DNA of 64,000 nt from Paralichthys olivaceus (lineage: Eukaryota > Chordata > Actinopteri > Pleuronectiformes > Paralichthyidae): contig NC_091095.1 of assembly GCF_024713975.1 (NCBI RefSeq), forward strand, positions 1,628,001 to 1,692,000. The letters run 5' to 3'. Below the pieces are notes generated by a model. The model was not told the DNA's origin, did not search any database, and saw nothing but the letters and a program-made list of their open reading frames with translations. The position numbers and the translations under genes are program-made. Below, one piece after another: positions 11,174-22,300 of this stretch (the first letter of the stretch is position 1; every line of letters starts with the position of its first letter).

Positions 11174-12104
11174 CCTCCTATAGCGAGAAGCCCCAGCGTG
11201 GAGCAGCGCACAGCCGAGCGGAGCCGAGCGGGGCCGAAGTGCGCGGAGCTGCAGCAGCAGCAGAGAAAACAGGTGCAGCAGATCCCCCCCTCTAGTGACC
11301 GAGCAGCTGCAACTGCACGGGGAGAGCGGAGTAAGACGAGAGCCCCGGAGGTTTCTCAGAGAGAGAGAGAGCGAAGGAGAGAGAGAGCGAAGGAGAGAGA
11401 GACGTTTACTGGGAAGAGAAACACGTCAAAACCGGGTGTGAGTTATGTAATGACAGTGTCCGCGTGTCTTCAGATTTCAACTGTGCATCAACACATCTTA
11501 ACATTTCTATAGACGCTGAGAAGTCATTTGGTTTGGACTCTTTAAGGATTTCTGTGAAAAGACTTTAAATATTATATATATTTTACTTTTACATTTTAAC
11601 CATATGTTAGATACGTGTTGTGTTTATGAACACGTACAAATGTGGTAAATAAAATGGAAGTAAACAGAGTTTGTCATAAATCAGGAAAGGTTTCACTAGA
11701 ATATATAAAGTCTATCCAATAATCAAATGTTCTTTGACCCCCCAAAAAAAATAAACCTGAAAATGTTGAAATGTAATGTGGATTAAGTTGACTGGTCCCG
11801 TTTAGGGACAGTTAAATCAGGTGGTGCGCAAGCGTGCGTAAAAGTGTGCCAAAAGTCCAAGGAAACCAAACTGGAATGACAAGTTTTCAGAGTTCAAAGA
11901 ACAACTGCAAGAGTAAAAGAGCTCATATAAAAATATATAATATAATACAATGGAGGGTAAAACCAAATCAGAAACAAGAGGTTTGAACGGTGATGATGTC
12001 TGAGGTCTGGTTGGTGACTCTGAAATCTTGTAAAATCTTTTTTTTTTATATTGGCTTTATTAAAAAGAACTTATTGTTTCCACCTGACTCTGAAGAAGCC
12101 ACAG

Positions 12105-12345
12105 ACCAAATCTATCAATCACTGATCGATCGAAAGCCACGCGCCCCCGTTTGCCAAAAATCAATCCGCATTTCCGCGAGGCTGCTCGGAGGCCGCGCTG
12201 TGGCTGCGCGCAGGGTTAAGTATGATTGGATGGTCCCGGCGGTGGTCTTCAGGGTTTTCATTCGCAATTAACCACAAATTGGATCCAGACTCATCCCCGC
12301 GGATCGACGGGTAATTAAGCCCCGCCGCGTGCGTCTCCGAGCCGG
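12105..12345. promoter_or_regulatory. Candidate upstream regulatory block of mafa
   Basis: A locally GC- and CpG-rich stretch about 1.1 kb upstream of the proposed mafa start, containing homeodomain-type words (GGTAATTAAGC near 12310, CGCAATTAACC near 12264), AAGTATGATTGG and GATCGATCG. It is free of simple repeats. Function is inferred only from composition and position. Confidence 0.25.
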
Positions 12346-12457
12346 ACACACTGAAGCCTGATGCGTCTGCTTTTTTTTATCCCGGGGTGAGAAGCTTTTA
12401 AGGGGCAGAAAAGAAAACCGGAGCGGGGGGTTTGAGCAGGATGTCGATAGAATAGCG

Positions 12458-12608
12458 GTGATAAGTGTCCTACCATGGGAGCAGATCTTAGACCGGGACA
12501 CCGATGCACCTGACCCGCCTGGCCTCTCCAGCAGGGGACGCCCCCCCAGAGTCCCATCCACCCGCAGATATGAGAGTGATGCCTCTGCGGAAACAGAAAG
12601 TGCCTGCG
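12458..12608 (+). other. Exon-like segment with strong splice donor
   Basis: An open frame from an ATG at 12458 passes through RDTDAPDPPGLSSRGRPPR and YESDASAETESAC to a near-consensus donor GCG|GTGAGTTT at 12609. Codon use is G/C-ending. No homology is recognised and no convincing acceptor precedes it, so it may be a first exon of an unknown transcript or chance. Confidence 0.15.
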
Positions 12609-13010
12609 GTGAGTTTAACTTGAAATCAGATGTGAACAGGAAAACCAAGTGCTGAGCTTAACTTCCAGTGTGAACTGGCCATGGAATATGTGCCCCTCCC
12701 CCCCATCCATCCCTCCATCCCTCAAATCTGCTGGGCAAGATGAAAAGAAGAGTAGGAGATGAAGGGATGGAAATCATATCAAGGTATTTTAAGTTTAGGT
12801 ACGCTAAGTCATTAGAAGAGGGTTTTTCCATCACATAGACAGGAACTGGCCGAGCTAAGCAGTCTGCATTGAAACGGCACATTTAAGAAGATCTGCTGTG
12901 GTCCATTCATTGTCAGGGGAAGGGGAGTGTCTGCGGCCGAGGGCTTGAGACATAAATTTTTGATGTCAGGGTTTTCATTGTGCCTTTGCATATTGGGACT
13001 TCGCTGCAAG

Positions 13011-13120
13011 TGCAGTTCTACCGATTTAAGCAAAACGGACATCAGCAAGGTGGAGGATCGACGGTGGGCTTTGAGCGGGGCCGCGAGGCGAGCTCTGAGC
13101 CAAGCTAGCCAGCATCCAGG
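13011..13120 (+). other. Second exon-like segment, with strong donor
   Basis: A weak acceptor (TTCGCTGCAAG) at 13010 and a strong donor CAGG|GTAAGAAAAG at 13121 bound this piece. If joined to the segment ending 12608 (phase 1), the frame stays open as QFYRFKQNGHQQGGGSTVGF and stops at a TAG at 13106-13108. The phase match may be accidental. Confidence 0.12.
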
Positions 13121-14926
13121 GTAAGAAAAGGCCGGCTCCAGGAGGTGGCTCAGGGTTATCTGAGGCCCGGAGGAGGGTTTCTTTGTCAGTGTGGTTAAGT
13201 CTCTAATGCCGCTGTGGAGGAATCAGCTGTAATTGTGCAGAGATGTGGGACGCATGCACGCGCACGACGGTGAAAGTAAGACGGAGGCTTACTTTAGTAA
13301 TCAGGCGTTTCACCACATGTGGGAGGAATCGCACATAGACATCATGTTTGTTCACCAGGGTGATGAAAGGTCTGTGGTTTTAGAGACGCAGAAGAAGTGA
13401 CGACAGTGAAGCTGAAAGGAGATTTAATGATAAACTATGATCAAATTTACTCACCAAAGTAAAAGCTGAAATCTGAGAACAGTGACAGTGTAGAGGCTGA
13501 AGACTTAAGGGCCTGAAGACTCAGTGGAGCCTGTGTGGACAAGTTTCCACCAACATTTAGTTCAGTCAGCAACTGTAACATGTAGGAAGCTGCCAAGAAC
13601 CTTTGAGAACATGATTTCACATGCGTCCGTGTCCAATTAGAAACAGCGTCAGTGTTTTACTCACCTGATTTCCATAATCTGTTGGCGACTGGACCAGGAG
13701 CAGAGATGCTGTCGTTGTCTGGAGGTTTTCTCCTGCTCGTCTGAGCCGACATGGATGAAACTTAGTTCTGACCCGAGCTGAAAAACACATGATTTTATCT
13801 CCCGACAGCAACAAGGAGCCAGAAAAACTCAGTCTGATCCAGTCCGTCATCGGCCGTCTGACACACCTGAAACGTTAAAGTCGATCATTGCAGAGAACAA
13901 GCGCAGACGATCCTTGTTTTAACTTTCAAAGGTTGATCAGGTGCAGTTATGTTAAAAATCAGAAATTTAATGCTGGTGAAAAGTTATTTACTGTTTATTC
14001 TGCATTCATTCGATAGAGAGCGAAGAGCAGACAGGAAACAGGGAGTCAATGACACGATGCAGTACATGATTCAGCCAGTAGTCGAAGCAGGAACCTGCAG
14101 CTCAAGGTGTCTGCACATCTGGTAAACTTCCCAAACATCTGGCTACCATGTATTTAATATGTTTAGTTCATCGGGATAAAGGTCAAGAAAATGGCAGAAT
14201 AAAGAAGAGTAGGGGAGAGACATGAAAAACGTAGGATAATAAAGAACCAGGAGGAAAGTCGGAATCAGTTTGAAGCATCTTAAAGTTGCAGTTTATCCGA
14301 CGCTCCACAAAAACAATAAAAAGGATTTTTATGGTTTAATTCTTTTGTCTCGTTCTTAGAAAAACGTTTTTAGTGTTTGACCAATTTAACCATTCACTTT
14401 GTTGCAGGGAGGGTTCTTAGCTGAACTAATCCTTTACAGTCCTTTTGCAATGTGTGTTATTTTGTGTGCAGCGTCATGATCCAACTTGACTGTGGACAAA
14501 CAATCAAATTTAAACTAAACTTGAAAGTTAATTTATCCGAGGATCTATTCCGGTGAGTACAGAGTTCTAACAAATAAGACTGACGGACGACTCCACAAAA
14601 TAAGATCCAAGTCGTAAAAAAACGTAAGGTTGAAAAGGAGAAACCTCCTGAGCTGAGCGGAGGATGTTGATCCACACAATCTGCTCAAATCTCTCCGAGT
14701 CACACGATGAAGAATCACAGTTGACCTTTCCTTTTGTCTCCATGGACAGATGATTTCTCTCCTTCCGTCTTCTCTCCGTCTCCTGCGCTTTTACTAAAAA
14801 TTGAAATATTGATCTTAATTAGAGTTTGCCGAGCTCAGCAGCTCGCGTTGAGGGTTTTAGACAAGCGGCAGCAGACATCTGTCTCAGGCACTTATGTCTT
14901 CAGCACAGGAGAGGAGCTACGTGGGT

Positions 14927-14959
14927 GAGGAGGAGGAGGAGGAGGAGGAGGAGGAGGAG
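14927..14959. repeat. (GAG)n trinucleotide repeat
   Basis: About eleven GAG units, which explain the poly-Glu ORF in this area. Confidence 0.9.
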
Positions 14960-15934
14960 AAAGGAAAGCGTGATGAGGAGAGAAGAGTGATGGCCTCCTG
15001 TCTCCTGCCTTTTCTGAGAAACGTGTCGAGCTCTCCATCTCCGCTCGCTGCTGTCAATCCATCTGAGGGAGAATGGACCTCAACACACACACACACACAA
15101 ACATCCATCCTGACAAAACGTACTGAACGGTTTCACGTCGGCCGAGACGATCTGGACACGAGTTTCCAAGTTGCTGAACGACCATCACCCGACTCCTCCG
15201 TCTTGCTCGAGAATGAAGTTGGAATTGTGTTTGGTAAAAAGCTGATGATTCCATATTTCCCAAAGCTCGAGTCCCACACCCTGAAAACCCGTCTCCTCGT
15301 TCTTGAGGACAGATGTTTCTTCTTCTTTGACATTAAAAAAAACCGTCCAGTTGTGACCTCAACGTGTTCCTTCATATTCATTCTTGTTTGTACTTGTGTT
15401 CTCGAGAAACCTCATTAGTCACAGCCCAAGTTGTTCCGATGCGAAGTGCACAGCAGAAATAATTCCTGCTGCCGCCCGGAGTGTGATGTGTTTGTCATCT
15501 TGGTTGAATAGTAAATTAATACTGTAAACGTGAGACTCACATACTCTTAAAACACACAGACTGTGTATTAATACTTGTATTAGAGGCCTGAGAGCCGCAG
15601 AGCAGCGGATGAGTCACACGTCCCATCATCCTCTCTGTTTGTCATGAAGTCATCGATGACCATTATGAAGAATTCATGTAAAAGTGGTGTTTTCAAAATC
15701 TTCCCACACTGAAGAATGTTTTGAGTCAGTGATTTTCATCCTGAATGTGTCGGTGAGTAATTTAATAAATTCCATGTGGAACATCTAGATTTAAACACAA
15801 ATATCTCTTGTCTTCTTTTCTCTTACTTTACATTAGTATAACATTTCTATGTGAAATATGATTTCGTGTAAAAATTGAAGGAGACAAAAATTGAGTTGGA
15901 GTTTTTTGTCATTCGATGCCAGAGAAGGCTCCGA

Positions 15935-16070
15935 TCGGAGGAGGGCGCCACAGTATCGAGGTCCCGTACGTATTTGACATAAACTTTTTACTTTTTAGTT
16001 TGGTCCATGTCCCAACTGCTAACATGGAGGGAGCTGTCATGTTGTCCATCTTTATTTACAGTCTACTTGT
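15935..16070 (+). repeat. Dispersed teleost repeat (family F)
   Basis: It contains the shared words TTTGGTCCATGTCCC and GTCCATCTTTATTTAC. Related copies in this window are at 25860-25915, 44520-44770, 45060-45190, 48465-48560 and 51985-52115, each truncated or diverged. It looks non-coding, and the full-length element cannot be delimited here. Confidence 0.6.
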
Positions 16071-16448
16071 CACGAACGTATTTCGTCTGTGGCAGCAGAT
16101 CATGTTACATCCGTGACTCACTGTAGACGGACATGAACCACCAGCCTTGGCTTCATGTTAAAGTTACCGATGACCCATAATTCAACACTGTGAAAAACCT
16201 AACTGTGGTGATATACAAGTAATTGTTTCGTCCTGAAACATAAAACTTGTATATTGTCTTATTCTTAGAATCAGTGCTGCTTCGTTTCTCAGGGTTTTTA
16301 CCGTTAGTTGGGTTTAATCTGTGCTCAGGGAAACATGGTGAGGATGAAGTCACTGTACACTCATGGGTCTCGTCTCCAGGACTCTGCTGCTACTGTCACC
16401 ACCTCTGATGAAAAACCCTCTCAGACACGCTCCGGCTATATGAGGACT

Positions 16449-16492
16449 CACACACGACAGAAACACACACGACAGAAACACACTCGACAGCC
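16449..16492. repeat. Short tandem repeat, ~15-bp unit x3
   Basis: The unit ACACACGACAGAAAC is repeated about three times, the last copy diverged to ACACTCGACAG. Confidence 0.8.
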
Positions 16493-16550
16493 CACAAACA
16501 CTCACACGTGAAAAAGAGTCTGCGAAACAACGCACGGTAAGAGTTGATGC

Positions 16551-16556
16551 TTTATT
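16551..16556 (-). terminator. zc3h3: Candidate zc3h3 polyadenylation signal
   Basis: The plus strand reads TTTATT, i.e. AATAAA on the minus strand, 182 bases past the zc3h3 stop codon. This would make a compact 3' UTR. It is the first canonical hexamer after the stop. Confidence 0.55.
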
Positions 16557-16737
16557 TGTCTTTTTCTTTGATTTATAAAACCTGATGAGAAATCCTGTGT
16601 TGTGTAAACATTCAAACCGATGTACGTTAAACCTGAAGTGATAAAATCTCGGAGGCCCTGAGTTAAAATAGTTCAGAGGGAAGAGACACAGACCATCAGG
16701 ACAAACCTGGAGCTCAGACATCTCTGTCGTCTTCGTC

Positions 16738-16769
16738 TCACAGCCGAGGTTTGATCTGCAGCTTTTTCT
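16738..16769 (-). CDS. zc3h3: zc3h3 coding exon 12 (terminal)
   Basis: Acceptor TTTCTCCGTCAG|AGAAAA, then KKLQIKPRL and TGA at 16740-16738. The human protein ends GKPLHIKPRL, so this small 32-nt coding part is well supported despite its size. The 3' UTR follows to about 16.53 kb. Confidence 0.92.
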
Positions 16770-16950
16770 CTGACGGAGAAAGACAAGAAGAGAGGAGGAA
16801 AAGAGGCGGTTAGAAGAAGACGGCTGTGTGTGTGTTTGTTTGTGTGTTTTCTTGTGCGTGACTGATCTACTATGTGTTGACTTCTGCTGAAATGCTGACT
16901 GACGACATCTCAGCTGACGAGTAAATGAGGAAGAGAGCAAGGATGGACGA

Positions 16951-16985
<35 letters not shown>

Positions 16986-19317
16986 AGTGATACATTACAT
17001 CACAGCTAATTTATGCAAAGTGAAGAGGAGCTCATTTGGCTGAGTTCCACCTTTAATGAGGCTCTGGGCGGTGCAGAGTGTTAGCGAGGGACCAGGGCGT
17101 CATTAGTAATACTTAAGAGCACAAACCAACCGGACGAGGAACCGATCACTGGGTCGTTTGTTTTTCAAACCTGTGCTCGGAAATCAAAAACAGATCCTCA
17201 CACACACACCTACACACACACACACACACACACGTCCGCTGCAACAACGTTAGCGGACCTGTGGACGTGTGTGTCTGTGTAGATTAGAGGGTTAGAGATG
17301 TGTCAGAACAGGTCAAAGGTCGTGTTCGTTTCCAAGCAGTGAGGACTAAATATAAAACGTGGAGGAGGAGCAGGATTATGTCGGAATGAAAAAGTGATTT
17401 AATTAAAACTCTAAAAGATTCGTCACTGACCCGAACAAGTGATTGAACATTTACACATTCAAACAGTTTTCAGTTGTGATTTGATAATTGATGAAAAGGT
17501 TAAAACTGGACGGTCGATGCTCAGTGTTTCCACCACATCATCGTTAGGTTGTTGATTTCATTTTCATAAATATAGAAAAACACAATCTTTAGCGGGGATG
17601 AAATATTGAGTTCAGTGAATTTAAAACTTAAAGAACTGATGAAAACGTTTTTATTCTTTTGATATTTCTCTCTCTTTTGTTGGTCTTCTGTTATATGAAG
17701 ATTTTGTCTGGCATATTTAGTGGACTGAGATCTGTGAGTGTGATTTGGGCCTTTGCGAAGACATGCACTCTACTGAGTGATATTCTTATTTGTACGGAAT
17801 TATAAAATTTGACAAACAAAATAAAAAAAACACTTGTCAGTTTTGTGTTTCATGCTAAAACAGTTTGAAAACAGGTGGTCGGACACTTTGTGTGTATCTG
17901 AGTGTGTGAGTGTGAGTGAGTGAATGCAGGAGGGGCAGGTGGATGGTCAGGCCTGATGGGAGGGTGGTGGTGAGGAGGAGGAGGGTGGAGAGTGGGGGAG
18001 GATCGGGGGAGGATGCCTCTCTCCTAATCCTCTATCTGTCAGGTCTGTCAACAGAGAGCTCAGCTGTGCTGCTCTCAGGCCCAAAACCTAAATATTATTA
18101 CCTCTGTGTCTCTGATTCGTGAGAATCTGTAAATCTGGGATTTACAGATGAAAAGACATTGATTCATTGATTCATTATCACACTTATGATCCTGTGAGGG
18201 TCTCAGGGGAGCTGGAGCTGATCCCAGCTGACGTGAGAGGGCGGATATACCCTCGGAAAAAGTTATTCTATATATTTTCTTCTTTGAAAAAGAAGCATAT
18301 AAGAAAACAAAGCGTTTCAAGCATCACCTGTTAATCTTTAGATCTTTGATCGTCAGTTTTATGGCACATTTTGTTTTGCTGCTCGACACTGAGGCTCTGT
18401 GGGCTCTGTTACCTTTAACCTGTGAGGTCTCGGCTGGCTGTGTGTCCGGGACGTCCGGCTCCTCTGGGGAGCTGGAGAGGGAGATGAAGGACGGCAGAGC
18501 CAGAGGACCTGTGGTGGGCGTCCGTGGAGCTGCCTGCAGAGTGTGGGGAATGACAACAGACAGACGAGGCCTGGGGGAGACACAAAAAACATGATTAGCA
18601 AGGACCGAAGTTTAACTACATTACAACTCAACAACCTGCTCTTACAACCTCTTGGTGGGATCCTTGGTTCGACTTCTCCTCGTCGGTGTGGCGTTGGCGT
18701 TGCTGGTGCTTTGTTTGGCGCGTTGACGGTGCTGCAGCTTACAGCGGCTTCCTCGAGGACAGGAGCCGGACTTTGAGAAGTCTGGACACACCAGAGTGTG
18801 TTTCTTCTTACACTGGTGGTGAGAAGCAAACAGAACATTAGGTTTGAAGTTCTGAAACAATGTCCACACAGGGTTTACGCAGCTTCCAACAAGTTAACTT
18901 TCAGACCTTGTAAGACCACAACGCATGAAATGTATTTCACATCTGTTTTAAAGGGAACGTTTCCTGTCTCGAGCTGCGGTTCAATAATCTCACTGCACAC
19001 GTCAGGAATTCTCCGACATGATTTCTCGTGGGAAAAGAGCCAAACTCCTGATTAGGTGCAACTCCTTTTTTAAGTTCTCACAAATAAGAGACGCCCAGTA
19101 TCTCCTTTAATGTGCAAGTTGAGCAAGTGGGTCACAGTTAGTGTCATCCTGAGGAGCACTGTGCATGAGAGCTCCAGCTTTCACATTCATGTTTGCAACT
19201 GAGTGTGTATGACAGTGTAATATGGGTGTAAATTGGTCGCCTCATTCTCCACGAGATCCGATCCCTCCCACCTGTCAGAAAAGCTAATTATATGCACTCT
19301 GGGGTGCAGGCTGCAAG

Positions 19318-19351
<34 letters not shown>

Positions 19352-22300
19352 AGGGGTGACGAGTGTGGGACTGGGAAGCAGATTGGTCTACAAATAGTGT
19401 GTGTGTGTGTGTGAGTGTGTGACTGTGGAGGGAGGGATCTGGAGATCAATTTTCCAGGAACGCTGTGGACTCTTGGTCAACTCTCCCTGGAGCCCAGCGG
19501 CCCTGAGTCGCTGCCATCAGAGCCCCACTCACCGCCCTCACACCCGTGTTCCTGCACCCCTGGGTGCCAGGGCAGCCCGGGATCAGCTCTCTGTCAAATG
19601 TTTCTCTGGATCATCTTATAGGGCTGCGGTTTTGACACACATTTTACTCAACAAATCAGACCTGCCACTGCTGTGGATGACGCCCGAGGGTTTATATTCG
19701 GTAGGTGACATCACTTGCTGACCCCATCAGATCCTGTTATATCGCAAATGTGATTTTATGGCGACGACAAACTCATTAAACCTGCAGCGATTGTGAATAT
19801 GATACTTGAAATGATTACTCTCATTGCATTTTGTGACGATTGAAGTCGCAGGTTTGATTCCGAGACCTTTGATGAACATGTCGACTGTTCGCAGGTAAAC
19901 TGCCAATCACACAGATTTTTTTTTTCCAAGTACGCAAATTAATTGCTATTTGATTCCCGGACTGTGGCCGTGCCAGGAGCCGTTTACTGCACAGCAACGA
20001 ACACGTGTCCCTGCATCTTCAGTTTGAGTCCAAGTTTAGTTAATGAAGCTGCAGCTGTGGGTTTTTTTAGTTCTGTCCATTTAAATGGAAAAAATTTGTG
20101 CCAAGTATGAAGGAAATCATTCAAAAACAAGTTGAGTGAGATCACAGTAACTTTGACCTTTGACCTTTGAGCATCAAGCTCTAATCAGTTCATCTCTAAG
20201 TAAACATGTGACATTTGAAGAGACGTCATTGTCGGTGAAAGGCTCATATCAACTGATTCATCATTTCAAATGTGACGAACAACAGTTACTCATTTCCACA
20301 AGCCACTTGTCACACCTCCATGATTCCATTTATTCATAGCATGCCTGTTTTTTTTTGTCACAGCTGAAAAAATTAAACGTGGGCACAGACAGTGATGGGA
20401 CAACAAGGGTTAAAGCCGAAGCACTTCAGCAGAACAAAAAAGTGTCGGAGAAATTGACTGTAAAAGCTGCGTCCACTCGCCACAGCTCCATACATCCTCA
20501 TTTTCATAAAAAGGCTGAGAGACACAGGCGGAGACAGAGGGAGAGAGATCGGAAATAGGAGGAAAAAGCTAAAGTGGACAGAACATCTTTATCCCGCACC
20601 AAGTTAACAATTTTCCACTTGATTTAAGGAATGCTGGGACATCTCTGGGGCCTATTAGAAAGCTCTCTGCAGGGCCAAAACCACCAGGAGTCAGCACATT
20701 TACAGAGAGACAAGTGGCACAAGAAGTAAGAAAGACTGGGAGAGGAGGGGAGGGTGGGAGATGGGAAAGACAGTAAAATAAAAAAAGAGCGGAGGAGAGG
20801 GGGGCATTACATGAATTTACATCTTGGCTATAAAGCCAGCACTCGTCCAGAGCAACTTTTAGAGTGAGGAATAGTGAATGAGGAGAGAGAAATGTGGGTT
20901 CACGAAGTCAAAAGACTTCAGACTGCGATCAGATCGATATCAGCACTGCATTAAAAAATACAGCTTCTCCGTTCGTTGCCTGTGTTGATGCAGAGAGCTC
21001 CAGTGACAGAAAACACAGGGACGTCCTGTGGCCCTGTGTTTTGGTAAAAGTTAAAACAGGTTCAACTCTTTCCGATCACTCAAACATGTTGAGCTGTCGT
21101 TGACGAATTGTTCATCGCACGCATCAATACTTTCCCCTCGTGCACTAAAAAGAACACTGGAGAAAAACAAGAAGTAGAAAAACGTACCGTCCGTTCTCAC
21201 AACACCGTGAATTTGTTGTAACGGGTTCTTCGGTACAAATTGATAACATGTCTTTAAAAATTTAATCAGCCCTGGAATATTTAAATTCCCACTGACTCTT
21301 ATCTTCTCTTGCGGAAAAAAGAAAAGACAAGAGTTGAAAAATAAGGAGAAACTGCAATAAAAAGGATTAGTTCACAGATTCATTACACTAAACAGCCAAT
21401 CAGATAGCTCTCCGTTACCAACTGGCACGGGCGTATAGGTTCAACATGCTGAATCGGCTGAAAGCCCATTAATAAGAGCCAATAAAAGTTAACTATAGCC
21501 AACCCTCTACAAACTATACAGAGGAAAGTTGGCAACAGACACTCAGCGATTCCTGGTGAACTACTGTCCGCTTAATGTGTCGGGCAGCTGAGATGGAATT
21601 TGAACGATTATTAACAGATATAAATTGAGGCTCAGGAGAAAAAAGAAACAAGAGGGACAATTAGGAAAACACAAACGGATCCCGTGAGGTGGAGGGTGAG
21701 ACAAAGCCGGGGTGAGGCAGGATGGCAGCAAGTCTGTGAAGGAGGAGGATGGAGGAGGAGGATGGAAGAGGAGGAGGAGGAGGATGTGAGGATGGAGGCG
21801 AGGAGCAGACTTAACCCCTGAGCTGCTGAAGTGTCTGCCTGCCTGGCCCATAGTGCCATCCTCAGCAGTTTTCCCATCTATAATTACTGCCTGCTATCCA
21901 TCATAGAGCCACCAGAGCCTCACAGTGCAGCGCTCCATAAACACACACGCACAAACACACACACACACACACACACACAGGGAAAATCACAGACCTAAGC
22001 ACTTCAGCTAATAGAATAAATATTAATATCCCTTTTGTTTTCTATATCCTCATTTCCCCATGCACTATTTAAATGAGGACTGACAGTGTGAAAAACCATC
22101 TGTTTCACACCCGACGCTCAGAAACAAGCGGGAGAGGAGGAGAGGGGGGGGGGGGCAAAAGACAGAGGAGGGGAGAGGAGGAGGGGAGCAGTGGAGAGAG
22201 TGTGTGAGGTGGACTCTGTTACCCATCAGGCCCTCAATGTGTCACTCAGACACTACAGTTATGCCATTATGGACCACCACCCCCTGCAGCTGTTCCTGCC

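Larger units (their letters stand above)
11174..16545. other. mafa-zc3h3 intergenic region
   Basis: No firm gene. It contains GAGA-rich sequence (11356-11402), a GC-rich block with homeodomain-like sites (12105-12345), two weak plus-strand exon-like segments (ends 12608 and 13120), a (GAG)n tract at 14927-14959, a dispersed repeat at 15935-16070 and a small 15-bp-unit tandem repeat at 16449-16492. The 174-codon plus-strand ORF at 14894-15418 is Glu-repeat driven with no domain and is not called. Confidence 0.6.

Noticed and set aside
14894..15418. 174-codon plus-strand ORF
   Set aside because: Poly-Glu from a GAG repeat, no domain, no splice or promoter context, and ordinary base composition afterwards.
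16350..16940. 196-codon minus-strand ORF near the zc3h3 3' end
   Set aside because: It overlaps the true terminal exon in a different frame and contains microsatellite-derived sequence; no conserved domain.
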